This document shows, piece after piece, positions 53,452-63,328 of a DNA stretch of 64,000 bases; within the stretch, counting starts at the first letter, position 1, and each line of letters opens with the position of its first letter. The notes beneath the pieces are model-generated. The model made no database searches. It was not told the DNA's origin and saw nothing but the letters and a program-made list of their open reading frames with translations. This DNA comes from Paenibacillus arenosi (GTDB lineage Bacteria > Bacillota > Bacilli > Paenibacillales > Paenibacillaceae). Both the position numbers and the translations under genes were made by a program. The DNA lies in assembly GCF_014841135.1 (NCBI RefSeq), contig NZ_JACYTN010000006.1, forward strand, positions 62,001 to 126,000, given 5' to 3'.

Positions 53452-53496
53452 GTGTACCAGAACGTAAATTTTTACATTAGCTGTTTAGCTGAGCTA

Positions 53497-53530
53497 TGAA
53501 AAAGATGGGGAGCCTATAGACTCCCCATCG
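53497..53530 (-). terminator. Terminator after glycosyltransferase gene
   Basis: Minus-strand arms GATGGGGAG and CTCCCCATC with a 7-base loop, then T5. Confidence 0.9.
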
Positions 53531-53549
53531 AACATGTAACATCTGTATA

Positions 53550-54788
53550 TTAGGCTTGCTTGCCCTGCACATCTTCCAATCTTACAACACGTGTATGCTC
53601 TGTATGGCTCCATACTTTGTTGTTCTGCGTGAAGAACGCGTAGAACGTAATTGGCCACCAAGAAAGCAAGAAGATTGGGAATGTAAGCAAGGATGCATAG
53701 ATACGCGGCGATCTAACACCTTCAAGTACTAGTGCAAGAATAAACGCTGCACATGTCATCACGATTGAGCCAACAAACAGCCATGGCGGCAATATTTCAG
53801 TTAGCGTCGGGAAGTTCGGGCCATTGAAGAACGCTGCATCTACCCAAATATAAGCAGTAAGCAAGAACGTAATCAATACCGTGTATACCGTCATGCTGTA
53901 CAATGCTGTATCAAACTTCGCCAAGTTGCGCTCCTTAATACTTTGCCACATCAATGGGAAGAAATAACGACGTGCTACTGTAAAGTGACCTTGCATCCAA
54001 CGCAAGCGCTGGCGTGCAGAAGCTTTGAACGTAAGCGGCTTCTCGTCAAATACGCGAGCCTTATAGTTAAATACGGGATTAACACCGTTCTTAACACAAC
54101 GAACCGTAAACTCCAAGTCTTCGACCAAGCTTGTAGCTCCCCAGCCCATTTCTTGAAGCAATTTGCTCTCAAAGCACATACCCGTTCCACCCAAGAAGTT
54201 AGCCATCTTGAGGTTCGTACGGGACAACTGCCACAAGCGGTTGCAGTACCAGTAAGTTACACCGTAAGCGGCTGTGATCCAAGAATCATGTGGATTCTTC
54301 GTATCAATGTAACCTTGAATAACGCGTGCTCCAGAGCACAGGTCGTTGTTCATTTCAGTTAGGAAATCAGTGCTGACCAAGTTATCCGCATCAATCATGA
54401 CAACGGCATCGAACTGGCGCTCCATTTCCCACAAATTCTTCAACATCCACTCAATCGCAAAGCCTTTACCGCGCTGCTGAGGATTGTGACGCTCGCAAGC
54501 TGTCCAGCCGTGCGCACGAACGATCTCTGCTGTATTGTCTGTACAATTGTCACAGATAACAAAAACATCATACATATCTTTCGGATAATCCAGCGTCTTC
54601 AAGTTCTCCATCAACGCATCGATAACCGTTGCTTCGTTATGTGCAGCTACGAGCACAGCGAATGTCTTCTTCGGCTCGTGTTGTATATGTTTCTTCTTAC
54701 GATAAATTCCAAACAAAGAAAGTGTAAATTGATAAACCCCGATAGCTGCCAGCAAAAACTGCATAACAACTAACCAATTATCCACCAT
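53550..54788 (-). CDS. Membrane glycosyltransferase, family 2
   Basis: A 412-aa membrane protein with an N-terminal helix (LLAAIGVYQFTLSLFGIY), a GT2 domain (about 45-260) containing VVMIDADNLVS (DxD type) and ARQRLRWMQGHFTVA (QxxRW), and three or four C-terminal membrane helices. This layout is shared with hyaluronan- and cellulose-synthase-like processive enzymes. It probably builds an extracellular polysaccharide or glycolipid. The substrate cannot be read from the sequence. It stands alone after the infC operon. Confidence 0.9.
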   Translation of the reverse strand: MVDNWLVVMQFLLAAIGVYQFTLSLFGIYRKKKHIQHEPKKTFAVLVAAHNEATVIDALMENLKTLDYPKDMYDVFVICDNCTDNTAEIVRAHGWTACERHNPQQRGKGFAIEWMLKNLWEMERQFDAVVMIDADNLVSTDFLTEMNNDLCSGARVIQGYIDTKNPHDSWITAAYGVTYWYCNRLWQLSRTNLKMANFLGGTGMCFESKLLQEMGWGATSLVEDLEFTVRCVKNGVNPVFNYKARVFDEKPLTFKASARQRLRWMQGHFTVARRYFFPLMWQSIKERNLAKFDTALYSMTVYTVLITFLLTAYIWVDAAFFNGPNFPTLTEILPPWLFVGSIVMTCAAFILALVLEGVRSPRIYASLLTFPIFLLSWWPITFYAFFTQNNKVWSHTEHTRVVRLEDVQGKQA

Positions 54789-55529
54789 GCTAGGTGTCCC
54801 CCTTTAATCAAATACCCCTAATACATATCCTAATCTCTCTCTACAGGCTTACATACTACGTTTGCTCACTAACGAGCTGCATTCCATATTTCTCTCTTCG
54901 AATGTCATACGAATGTCATCCAAACGTAATAAAACGGTCGATCATGATTGTCTAATGTTTGCACCCTTTTGTCAAAACCTTTTATTGGCTTTCATTTGCT
55001 TCTGACTGCGCTATAAGCGGTTGGCGTGCAATTTATATGCAGCTGACGTCTATTCATGCTACTTTATACTCATTTTCAACCAAATCCAACGTTTTTGCAG
55101 CTAAAGTCCCTCTTTCTCTTGGTGTTATATCCTCTTTAAGGACTACAAAGATGCATGGACAAGCAAACGACAGAGTGAATGAAGCATAACGAAATGACAG
55201 ACTCATTCGTTATGACGGGTTTGAACGATAAAAAGTTGCACAAACAAAAACTTTTTATATGTTGTTAAACCACACACAGCAAAATGAATCAAACATGAAA
55301 GCTCAACAATTCATGTGTTACTCATTGTAGCAAATCAACCAACCAAATTCTACTTCAGTATACCCAAACGATGGTTACTTGAATCTAAAGGATGTACAAT
55401 GTTATACACGCTAATTTTACATCTTCATCATGAAAAATTCACAAAATGATTATCTTCTGTTAATGTTACCTTGTTAAGATGTGTTCAAACTTCAGTCCAA
55501 CCATAACTTGCTACTACGGAGGGGATATT
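54789..55529. other. Intergenic region, no clear gene
   Basis: About 740 bp, AT-rich, between divergent genes for the glycosyltransferase and the PAP2 phosphatase. A weak open frame at 54959-55189 has no good ribosome site. Promoters for both genes must be here, but I cannot place them confidently. No RNA gene was seen. Confidence 0.55.
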
Positions 55530-56084
55530 ATGACCCGTCTGCTCTCATGGTTATTGCAATGCGAACGACAGCTGTTTTTCTGGATTAATCATCGGATGCA
55601 TCATCGCATCACGAGCTTTGTCCTATATTCATTTACCCACTTAGGTGGAGCAACATTTACAATAGCATGTTCATCGCTTATTGCGCTGTTTAGCCCTGCA
55701 CCTTGGAGTATGGCAGGCTGGCAAGCTCTACTTGCACTAGGCATTAGCCATATACCTGTTGTACTTATTAAAAAGGTATACCCGCGGCTTCGTCCGCATG
55801 TAGCTATGCCTGACATACGTACATTTCGGAAGCCGCTCGTCGATCATTCATTTCCTTCTGGACATTCAACAGCGGCATTTTCGATCATTGTACCCTTTAT
55901 TGCGTTGATGCCGCAGCTAGCCTGGATTCTTGTTCCTGCAGCCAGCATTGTGGCATTGTCTCGCATGTATCTTGGTTTGCATTATCCTTCGGACTGCTTG
56001 GCAGGTGCTATACTCGGCGCAGGAACAGCAGCGCTAACCGTATCACTATGGCCGAGCAACTTAATGGATTACTCATTCGTTTAA
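55530..56084 (+). CDS. PAP2-family membrane phosphatase
   Basis: A 184-aa protein with six probable helices. ATG at 55530 is chosen because CGGAGGGG precedes it; the longer frame to 55479 is not. All PAP2 signature motifs are present: KKVYPRLRPHV (C1), FPSGHSTAAFS (C2) and SRMYLGLHYPSDCLAGA (C3). These enzymes dephosphorylate undecaprenyl pyrophosphate or phosphatidic acid at the membrane. Its location before a glycolipid synthase suggests a role in envelope lipid recycling. Confidence 0.94.
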   Translation: MTRLLSWLLQCERQLFFWINHRMHHRITSFVLYSFTHLGGATFTIACSSLIALFSPAPWSMAGWQALLALGISHIPVVLIKKVYPRLRPHVAMPDIRTFRKPLVDHSFPSGHSTAAFSIIVPFIALMPQLAWILVPAASIVALSRMYLGLHYPSDCLAGAILGAGTAALTVSLWPSNLMDYSFV

Positions 56085-56170
56085 TGTGGTAAGAGAAGTT
56101 GAAGGGATAACCTACTTGCAATCCGTCAGATTCAAAGTGTTTAAAATTCAATCGAGGAAAGGTGACAGGT

Positions 56171-57385
56171 ATGGAACAACAAGCCTTGTCCATGTTCAAC
56201 GATACAGAAGCACAATGGTTCGGCAGCATAACGGGTGAAAAGAAACGCATTTTGCTTTTATCCGAACGCTTCGGGGCAGGTCATACACAAGCTGCACATG
56301 CATTATCCGTTAGCTTGCGTAGAACTTCTCCTCATGTCCAAACACGTGTTATGGAGCTTGGAAAGTTCTTGAACCCAATAATGGCACCGCTCATCATCGA
56401 AGCTTATCGCCATACCGTAACAATACAGCCAAAGCTTGTCGGCTACATGTACAAAAAACAATATCGTCGTTCTTTAAATCGTCTTACGACACTTGCCCTG
56501 CATCGTCTATTTTACACGCATGCCATGTCGGTATTTCGACAGTTAAAGCCAGATATGATCGTATGTACGCATCCGATCCCGAACGCCGTCGTCTCTCGAC
56601 TTCGCCGTCAAGGTCTGAACGTACCCTTATATACATTAATTACCGATTATGATGCACATGCTGCATGGGTGTCACCTATGGTCGATCGCTATTTGGTATC
56701 TACAGATGAAGTGAAAAAGAAACTAGTAGAGCACGGTGTCCATCCTGGGCGCATTGAAATTACTGGGATACCGGTTCATCCAAAGTTCTGTGAGCAGCAT
56801 GACCGCAACATGAAAGCAGACATTCGCAAACAGTTAGGACTTAAAGAAATGCCAACGGTTATGGTCATGGGTGGCGGTTGGGGACTTATGGACCCCAATG
56901 ATACGAACGAGTTGCTGACACGTTGGACCAATCATATTCAATTCGTATTTTGTGTTGGCAACAATGACAAGCTGCGTGAGAAGCTACTTAAAAACCCACG
57001 CTTCCAGCATGAGAATGTGCATATGATTGGCTATACGAATGAAGTGGATAAGCTGATGGATGTATCAGACCTGCTCGTAACGAAGCCCGGCGGCATGACA
57101 TGCACAGAAGCACTAGCTAAGGGCATTCCTATGCTGTTCTACAGTCCACTGCCTGGACAAGAGGAAGAGAACTGCCAATATTTCACAGCCAAAGGGTATG
57201 GTGAACCGATTGATTGCCCGAAAGCGGTGGCCAAATGGATGAGCAAGCTAGCCTATGAGTACGAAGAAGTATCTGCGAGAAGGATGGCCTATGTACAAAA
57301 TGCATCACGCTATCACCCGCAAGCATGTGCGGAGTCATTACTGCATGATTTATTAGGCGAAAAGCAAATGCTTAGTCGTTTGTAA
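56171..57385 (+). CDS. MGDG synthase/UgtP-type glycosyltransferase
   Basis: A 404-aa protein starting at ATG 56171 after AAAGG; the GTG at 56162 is a less likely start. The N-terminal part (ILLLSERFGAGHTQAAHAL) and the C-terminal GT28 part (VVMGGGWGLMD, then LLVTKPGGMTCTEALAKGIP) match the UgtP/MGDG-synthase family. It transfers sugars to diacylglycerol to make glycolipid, probably the anchor for lipoteichoic acid. It follows the PAP2 gene by 86 bp in the same direction. Confidence 0.9.
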   Translation: MEQQALSMFNDTEAQWFGSITGEKKRILLLSERFGAGHTQAAHALSVSLRRTSPHVQTRVMELGKFLNPIMAPLIIEAYRHTVTIQPKLVGYMYKKQYRRSLNRLTTLALHRLFYTHAMSVFRQLKPDMIVCTHPIPNAVVSRLRRQGLNVPLYTLITDYDAHAAWVSPMVDRYLVSTDEVKKKLVEHGVHPGRIEITGIPVHPKFCEQHDRNMKADIRKQLGLKEMPTVMVMGGGWGLMDPNDTNELLTRWTNHIQFVFCVGNNDKLREKLLKNPRFQHENVHMIGYTNEVDKLMDVSDLLVTKPGGMTCTEALAKGIPMLFYSPLPGQEEENCQYFTAKGYGEPIDCPKAVAKWMSKLAYEYEEVSARRMAYVQNASRYHPQACAESLLHDLLGEKQMLSRL

Positions 57386-57515
57386 AATAGTCTGTCCGTT
57401 ATCGACAACATTCGGCAATTGCAAATAAAAGAACGGATCGTAGTACATTGGGTAGATAAGAAAGTCGTATTAGCAAAGCAAGTAATGAACTATATCGAAA
57501 TTCATGTTTATATAA

Positions 57516-57576
57516 CAAAAAAATCCCCTTCGTATCCGAATCGAATTACGGATCTGAAGGGGATTTTTTTGTTATA
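57516..57576. terminator. Bidirectional intrinsic terminator
   Basis: Long arms AATCCCCTTC, ATCCG and CGGAT, GAAGGGGATT with A7 on the left and T7 on the right. It ends both the glycosyltransferase and trmB transcripts. Confidence 0.95.
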
Positions 57577-57629
57577 AGCTAGTTGGCAAATGTAACTCAA
57601 ATCGCCAAATTTAATAGAGCCTAGTCCGT

Positions 57630-58385
57630 CTAGTTCTCTTCTTGGTCGTCTTTTTCTTCCGCAACAGCACGACGCTTCTCCTGCTGTTTCTCTTCTCGAT
57701 ATTTCCGAATCGCCTCTTCACCTACAACAACTTCGATACGATGAATGTTCATTCCTTTGCCCATGAACTTTTGCTCGTATTCTGTCATCACATGCTCTTC
57801 ATTAATTCCATCGCGATGAAGGTTCAATGAAATACGACGCGTAATAAGCTCCATATCTGCAAAGCTGTTCAGGGAAGATTCGAATAAAGTCTCTGAATCT
57901 GTCTTGAAGTGAATCTCTCCCAGCTCGTTCATAATATGAATATATTTCTCAACGAAGCGGTAATGTGTCAAACGGCGACGAGCGTGACGCTTCTTCGGCC
58001 ATGGATCACTGAAATTCAAGTACACGCGCTCCAACTCATTTTCCGCAAAAACATTTTCAATAAATTCAACGTTCGTGCGAACGAGCTTCAAGTTGGCTGG
58101 ATGAGGCAGCTCTGTCTCAAGGCCTTCCACTGCTTTCATCGCCTTTTCGCTTGCACGTGCAAGCAGTTCGTCGTACATATCGATACCGATAAAGTTAATA
58201 TGCGGGTACTTCAAGCTCATTTGTGTAACGAACTGGCCTTTCCCCATACCGAACTCTACCCAGATCGGGTTATCATTTCCAAATAAACTGCTCCATTTCC
58301 CTTTATGGGCTTCTGGCTCCAAAACAACAAGTGAAGTCATATGCTCCAGTTGTGAGAGAGCACCTTTTTTACCACGCAAACGCAT
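57630..58385 (-). CDS. trmB: tRNA (guanine-N7-)-methyltransferase
   Basis: A 251-aa TrmB, which methylates G46 of tRNA. ATG at 58385 is chosen because TGGAGG precedes it and the family normally starts with MRLRGKKGA; the frame is open to 58472. Landmarks: IWVEFGMGKGQFVTQM (SAM-binding), FIGIDMYDELLARA and LNFSDPWPKKRHARRRLT (catalytic). The C-terminus (EEAIRKYREEKQQEKRRA and an acidic end) is an unusual charged tail beyond the domain. Confidence 0.95.
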   Translation of the reverse strand: MRLRGKKGALSQLEHMTSLVVLEPEAHKGKWSSLFGNDNPIWVEFGMGKGQFVTQMSLKYPHINFIGIDMYDELLARASEKAMKAVEGLETELPHPANLKLVRTNVEFIENVFAENELERVYLNFSDPWPKKRHARRRLTHYRFVEKYIHIMNELGEIHFKTDSETLFESSLNSFADMELITRRISLNLHRDGINEEHVMTEYEQKFMGKGMNIHRIEVVVGEEAIRKYREEKQQEKRRAVAEEKDDQEEN

Positions 58386-58624
58386 AAATATAGGCCTCCA
58401 TATCATGTTGGTCGTATTTGTAATCCATTCAATCAAAATAAACGGAACAACCGCAGCAGCAACGTTCTGCACGAATTGAGCAGAGTACGCATGTTGTGAA
58501 GTGGTCCCAGTAAATGAATTCGTAGTGTACAGTAATCCTCACATTATACAGAACGATGACGTGATAACAAGACAACTGTTCCGATTGTTAATTGTGCCAA
58601 AAAGACCATCCCCCTGTAAAGCAC

Positions 58625-58656
58625 GAAAAAAAGGAATGCCGCGAAAGGCATCCCTT
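58625..58656 (-). terminator. Terminator of the 58-aa gene
   Basis: Minus-strand arms GGGATGCC and GGCATTCC (one mismatch pair) with a 6-base loop, then T7. Confidence 0.85.
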
Positions 58657-58696
58657 CTCCATAACTATCTTCCTTAAGTATCATCATAATCGTGCA

Positions 58697-58873
58697 TTAA
58701 TTGCTGACAATCTCGTATTGACGCTCTACAGCTTGACGTACCTTTTGCTGAGCAGCTGCCTTTACTTCAGACCCGTATGGGAATTGCTGCCCCATTAATG
58801 CCATCGCTTCCTTAATCGTCAACTCTACTGCAATCTTCTTTTCCCCTTGCGGAATCGTAAATAGATCGCCCAT
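58697..58873 (-). CDS. Small 58-aa protein of unknown function
   Basis: A 58-codon gene below common length cutoffs. It has AAGGTGAGGTG upstream of ATG 58873 and a terminator at its 3' end. The protein starts MGDLFTIPQGEKKIAVELTI and ends QQKVRQAVERQYEIVSN. It is predicted to be one or two helices. The complete expression signals make it more likely real than chance. Family unknown. Confidence 0.75.
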   Translation of the reverse strand: MGDLFTIPQGEKKIAVELTIKEAMALMGQQFPYGSEVKAAAQQKVRQAVERQYEIVSN

Positions 58874-59105
58874 CGTTGTTCACCTCACCTTATTTCGATG
58901 TCTTTACATTTGTAAGCATCGTCTGGATCAGTCCGACTTATTCTATACTATTCTATCAGTAAGCGCTTTCTTCCTCCTTGAAAATGTAACATTTTGTGTA
59001 AGTTTTATTGAAGCTCAACTTCGCATTTGTACCCTATTTCTGTTACAATAAGTAGTGCATCTTCATGATGCTTATGGACGATTGGAAAGGGTTTAACATA
59101 TACCT

Positions 59106-60086
59106 ATGACACATACAGAACAACTTATTACTGAAGTCGAGTTCAGCGATGAACAACCCATGCTATGGGCAGACAAACGGTTTCATACATGGAATTATGA
59201 GATGCGCGAACAGTTCGGAGAAAAAGTATTCAAAGTGATGCTCGATGCTGGCTTTACTTGTCCGAATCGGGACGGAAATATTGCAATTGGCGGCTGCACC
59301 TTTTGCAGCGCACGCGGTTCCGGCGACTTCGCTGGACGCCGTCGTGACGATCTCGTCTCTCAGTTCAATACGATTCGCGATCGCCAACATACGAAGTGGC
59401 CTAATGCCAAATATATTGGCTACTTCCAAGCTTATACGAACACCTATGCACCAGTAGAAACGCTGCGAGAGTATTTCGAGGTCATCCTTGAACAGCCGGG
59501 AGTCGTAGGGTTATCGATTGCCACACGACCAGACTGCCTACCTGACGATGTTGTCGAATATTTGGCAGAGTTGAATCAGCGAACGTATTTGTGGATTGAG
59601 ATGGGATTGCAAACCGTGCATGAATCCACATCCAACTTAATTAACCGTGCACATGATACTGCCTGCTATATAGAAGCAGTGGAGAAGCTGCGCAAGCATG
59701 GCATTCGTGTGTGTACCCATATTATTTATGGCTTGCCGCAAGAGACACATGAAATGATGATGGAGACGCTGCGCCAAGTATCTCGTATGGATGTGCAAGG
59801 CATCAAGCTGCACCTGCTTCACCTCATGCGCAAGACACCGATGGTTAAGCAATACGAGGCTGGCTTGCTGCGCTTCTTGGAGCAGGATGAGTACATTAAG
59901 TTGATCGTAGACTCCTTGGAGCAATTGCCACCGGATATGATCGTTCATCGCGTTACTGGCGATGCGCCGCGCGATCTTCTTATTGGCCCGATGTGGAGCC
60001 AGAAGAAGTGGGAAGTGTTAAACGGCATCGACAGAGAGCTAAGATTACGCCATACATGGCAGGGCAAGTATTGGAGGGCGAAGTAA
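59106..60086 (+). CDS. TIGR01212-type radical SAM protein (YtqA-like)
   Basis: A 326-aa radical SAM protein. The cluster motif is atypically spaced: a Cys in FTCPNRDGN, then GGCTFCSARG. This fits TIGR01212/YtqA. Further landmarks are YIGYFQAYTNTYAPVETLR, SIATRPDCLPDDVVEYL and THIIYGLPQETHEMM. The next gene starts one base after its stop, the YtqA-YtqB pairing known from Bacillus. The substrate is undefined; a tRNA or rRNA modification role is plausible. Confidence 0.92.
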   Translation: MTHTEQLITEVEFSDEQPMLWADKRFHTWNYEMREQFGEKVFKVMLDAGFTCPNRDGNIAIGGCTFCSARGSGDFAGRRRDDLVSQFNTIRDRQHTKWPNAKYIGYFQAYTNTYAPVETLREYFEVILEQPGVVGLSIATRPDCLPDDVVEYLAELNQRTYLWIEMGLQTVHESTSNLINRAHDTACYIEAVEKLRKHGIRVCTHIIYGLPQETHEMMMETLRQVSRMDVQGIKLHLLHLMRKTPMVKQYEAGLLRFLEQDEYIKLIVDSLEQLPPDMIVHRVTGDAPRDLLIGPMWSQKKWEVLNGIDRELRLRHTWQGKYWRAK

Positions 60087-60087
60087 G

Positions 60088-60678
60088 ATGGGATTCCTTT
60101 CTGTGCTGAGCTTTGCCCAGCAAATGGTGAAAGAACGCGTCCAACTAGGCGATCGCGTAGTAGACGCAACGATGGGTACGGGCGTGGACACGTTGTTCCT
60201 CGCCCAGCTTGTTGGAGAACGCGGACACGTAGCCGCGTTCGACATTCAGGCGCAAGCGCTGGAACTGACGCGTAAGCGCCTCGACAGCGGCCTAGGCCTG
60301 GACGCAGCAGCGCATGTGGACTTGCGGCTTGCAAGCCACGCCGACCTTGTCGGTGCGCTGCCCCCGGAGTGGCACGGGCAGACGGCTGCCGTCATGTTCA
60401 ATCTTGGCTTCCTGCCAGCGGCAGAAGCCGACAAGGCTGTCATGACGGAGCCGTCTACGACGCTGGCTGCGCTAGAGGGGGCCTTGGCTCTGCTGCGCCC
60501 TGGCGGCGTGCTTAGCGTCGTGCTGTACCCGGGCCACGACGGGGGCGACCGCGAAGCGGACGCCGTCCAGGCTTGGGCCGCTGGCCTGCCCCAGGTGGTT
60601 GGGCAGGCGTTGATCTACCGCATACTGCAGCGCCCGCATGCACCTTACGCGATCGCCATCGAGAAGCGGCGGAGCTAG
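60088..60678 (+). CDS. YtqB-type SAM-dependent methyltransferase
   Basis: A 196-aa class I methyltransferase starting one base after the radical SAM stop. SAM-binding motif DRVVDATMGTGVDTLFLAQL, then VAAFDIQAQALELTRKRL; catalytic-region motif MFNLGFLPAAEADKAVMT. YtqB-like enzymes are linked to RNA methylation. From about 60130 to 60660 the sequence is markedly richer in G and C than its surroundings, which suggests a replacement from a high-GC relative within one gene or a strong codon bias. Confidence 0.9.
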   Translation: MGFLSVLSFAQQMVKERVQLGDRVVDATMGTGVDTLFLAQLVGERGHVAAFDIQAQALELTRKRLDSGLGLDAAAHVDLRLASHADLVGALPPEWHGQTAAVMFNLGFLPAAEADKAVMTEPSTTLAALEGALALLRPGGVLSVVLYPGHDGGDREADAVQAWAAGLPQVVGQALIYRILQRPHAPYAIAIEKRRS

Positions 60679-60846
60679 GTTAGCTGCATCAGCGAGCATC
60701 TGTTCTTTACAAAAATACGGAAAATCCACAACTCACCCGAATCAGTTGTATCCTTCCTATAGTCTACCTACTAGGCAGTGGAAGCTACATATAGATCAAG
60801 TCCAGATCGAACAAGACAAGACTACAGCTAAAAGGAGACGAAGAAG

Positions 60847-61239
60847 ATGGCCGTACGCAAACTCGAACATACGGGGATTATGGTGCGCGATTTAGAGCAA
60901 TCCATTGCCTTTTATACCGATATTATCGGCATGACGTTGAAAAGTAAGCTTCTTCATACGAATGGCATTATTGAATTAGCTTTTTTGGGCTTTCCGGATC
61001 AAGACAGCATTGAGCTTGAACTCATCCAAGGCTACAATGATAACTTGCCTGCTGAAGGAAAAGTGCATCATCTTGCCTTTACCGTCGATGACATCGAGTC
61101 TGAATTTGAACGCATTCAACAGCTTCAAGTTGAACTTATCGATCAGGGAATCGTGACATTGCCCAACGGCAGCCGCTATTTCTTCTTCAAAGGACCTGAC
61201 GGCGAACATCTTGAGCTGTTCCAAACAACTAGAACTTAA
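60847..61239 (+). CDS. VOC-family (glyoxalase-like) protein
   Basis: A 130-aa single-domain vicinal-oxygen-chelate protein with two beta-alpha-beta-beta-beta modules: LEHTGIMVRDLEQSIAFYTD, LEFLIQGYN-like centre, VHHLAFTVDDIESEFERIQQ and DGEHLELFQTT at the end. His at 8, Glu near 57 (IELELIQ), His at about 77 and Glu near 124 are in the right places for a metal site. Substrate unknown. GGAGACGAAGAAG-type ribosome site. It may be co-transcribed with manA (21-bp gap). Confidence 0.88.
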   Translation: MAVRKLEHTGIMVRDLEQSIAFYTDIIGMTLKSKLLHTNGIIELAFLGFPDQDSIELELIQGYNDNLPAEGKVHHLAFTVDDIESEFERIQQLQVELIDQGIVTLPNGSRYFFFKGPDGEHLELFQTTRT

Positions 61240-61260
61240 CTAACATGGGAGTGAAGAGAC

Positions 61261-62229
61261 ATGACAATACCATATCCACTAAAATTCCAACCCGAGTTCA
61301 AAGAACGTGTCTGGGGCGGACGTGCCTTGGAGCAATTCGGGCTTGAACTACCAGTAGGTCATATAGGCGAAGGCTGGATGATCGGTGACCATCCGAATGG
61401 CATTACACAAGTTGTGAATGGTGAGCTTGCTGGAAAAGGATTGGATGAAGTTCGTGAACAATTTGGACGCGAATGGTTCGGCACGAAAGGCTTCTCTGAA
61501 AAAAACGGACGCTTCCCGCTGCTTATTAAGCTGCTTGATTGCAACGATGACTTGTCCATTCAAGTTCATCCTACAGATGAATACGAAGGCTTACCTACAG
61601 GCGAGCTTGGAAAAACAGAAATGTGGTATGTACTCGATGCCAAACCAGGTGCTAAGATCATTTACGGCCTAAAAGAAAACGTCGATCGTGCTGCTCTAGC
61701 ACAAGCTATTGAAGAAGGACGTATTATGGAGGCACTTCAAAAAGTTCCTGTTCAAGCGGGAGACTCCTTCTACATTCCTGCTGGTACCGTGCATGCTCTA
61801 TGTGCTGGGGTTGTGGTAGCTGAAGTGCAGCAAAATTCCGATACCACTTACCGTCTGTATGATTACAACCGCCCTGGCCTTGATGGCCAGCCACGTGAGC
61901 TGCATATCGAGGATTCCTTGAATGTAATTGCTTACGAAGGCGCAGGAGCAACTCGCATGAAGACAGACGATGCGAAGCCTAATGAGTGGCTGCAGCTTGC
62001 ACAATCACCGTACTTTATTGTGGAAAAAGGTATCGTAAGCACACCTTGGGCGTTGTCAACGACTGCTGAGAGCTTTGTTATTCTCGTTATTTGCGATGGT
62101 ACAGGTACGCTTAGCTGGGAACAAGGCTCTATCGATTTCCGTTCTGGCGAATGTTTCTTAATACCAGCCAACTTGGGCAGCTATACACTTGAGGGCAACT
62201 GCACAGTCCTTCGTTCTGTTGCACCTTAA
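61261..62229 (+). CDS. manA: Class I mannose-6-phosphate isomerase
   Basis: A 322-aa type I phosphomannose isomerase. Zinc-site motifs: QVHPTDEYEG, KTEMWYVLD and PAGTVHALCAG. Start KFQPEFKERVWGGRALEQF is typical. It converts fructose-6-phosphate and mannose-6-phosphate in mannose use and sugar-nucleotide synthesis. Short form, as in Bacillus. A terminator follows. Confidence 0.95.
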   Translation: MTIPYPLKFQPEFKERVWGGRALEQFGLELPVGHIGEGWMIGDHPNGITQVVNGELAGKGLDEVREQFGREWFGTKGFSEKNGRFPLLIKLLDCNDDLSIQVHPTDEYEGLPTGELGKTEMWYVLDAKPGAKIIYGLKENVDRAALAQAIEEGRIMEALQKVPVQAGDSFYIPAGTVHALCAGVVVAEVQQNSDTTYRLYDYNRPGLDGQPRELHIEDSLNVIAYEGAGATRMKTDDAKPNEWLQLAQSPYFIVEKGIVSTPWALSTTAESFVILVICDGTGTLSWEQGSIDFRSGECFLIPANLGSYTLEGNCTVLRSVAP

Positions 62230-62700
62230 TAGTTCTGAATGATCGTTGGAAAGTATTTTTAAGATAAATGAACACATCCGTTTGTGCACTCATTTTGATC
62301 TAAACCACATAGCTGCAACTTGTTAGTTAAGGTTAAGGGATCCGTTTCATTTAAGCGGATCTCTTTTCTTTATATTGATTTTTAAGCATTGATATTATAT
62401 TCATACGATGTTTATTACGATACCTTTCGTAAGCTTCGATACGTCCCTCACGGAACTCAGCGCTTATCAATTCTTATTCATAGACAGTAAAAATCACAAA
62501 TTGTTCATGGACTCGGATAATTTTGTGACTAATTTCACATGAATGAATGTTCAAACTATTTACGATGTAAGTAAGACCATTACATACCACTATTTACATC
62601 AGTACATGCAATTGCACAGAGTGAAAAAAGCTTATTGAACTGCATCACAATGTTAAGGTTGTAGTTCAACGATTTCAACTATAAAGAAAGGATGATCGTA
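62230..62700. other. Intergenic region after manA
   Basis: About 470 bp. It contains the manA terminator (62336-62367) and presumably the promoter of the secreted-protein gene at 62701. Nothing else stands out. Confidence 0.55.
62336..62367 (+). terminator. Terminator after manA
   Basis: Arms AGGGATCCG and CGGATCTCT with an 11-base loop, then a T-rich tail. Confidence 0.75.
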
Positions 62701-63258
62701 ATGAAACGAACAGCACTCGTCTTTATAGCCATTTTACTAACGATGGGCGTAGCATGGACGGCATATGGAGAAGAAGCACTGCCTCCGCCGAAACGATTGA
62801 CAACAAAACATATGATGGCTGATCTCAAACATGCGTACACGATGCTGCTTCAACACCATCCGCATTTCAAAGAGATGGATATTCATATGAAATCGGACTG
62901 GATTGATAGATACAATAATTATTTACAACTAATTAAACAAGCCGAGGACGAAGAACAATTCAAACAAGTTATGCAAATCATGCTAAATGACTTCCGAGAT
63001 GAGGATACGCGTTTATTAGCCAAGGATGAGTATGATGACTATTATGATCACTGTCAGAGTGTACAACAATCCGCTTTTAAGGATGAGCTAGAAAAAATGT
63101 CAGCAAAACGTCGATATGCCCACCAGTCAACGGACGAATCGAACCATCAGTATATGCATCGTAAACATCACCAAGAAAGCGATATGCACAGTGAAGAGAT
63201 CGACCTGCAAATGTTCACACTGCCGAACAGCGGTTACGTTCTACGCCTCCCTAATTAA
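62701..63258 (+). CDS. Secreted His-rich protein of unknown function
   Basis: A 185-aa protein with AAAGGATG upstream of ATG 62701. Signal peptide MKRTALVFIAILLTMGVAWT (cleavage near AYGEE). The mature part is helical, then Glu/Asp/His-rich (DEYDDYYDHCQSVQQSAF, HQYMHRKHHQESDMHSEE), which suggests metal binding but is not proven. It ends NSGYVLRLPN. No family is recognised. Single gene, terminator at 63329. Confidence 0.7.
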   Translation: MKRTALVFIAILLTMGVAWTAYGEEALPPPKRLTTKHMMADLKHAYTMLLQHHPHFKEMDIHMKSDWIDRYNNYLQLIKQAEDEEQFKQVMQIMLNDFRDEDTRLLAKDEYDDYYDHCQSVQQSAFKDELEKMSAKRRYAHQSTDESNHQYMHRKHHQESDMHSEEIDLQMFTLPNSGYVLRLPN

Positions 63259-63328
63259 ATGCAAGATCATTACAACTCTCTCAAACGTCACTTTGTAAAA
63301 CTTGAGCTTTACGACGAACCTTACTATC

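Noticed and set aside
54959-55189. 76-aa plus-strand open frame in the intergenic region
   Set aside because: No ribosome site and an AT-rich, protein-unlike sequence.
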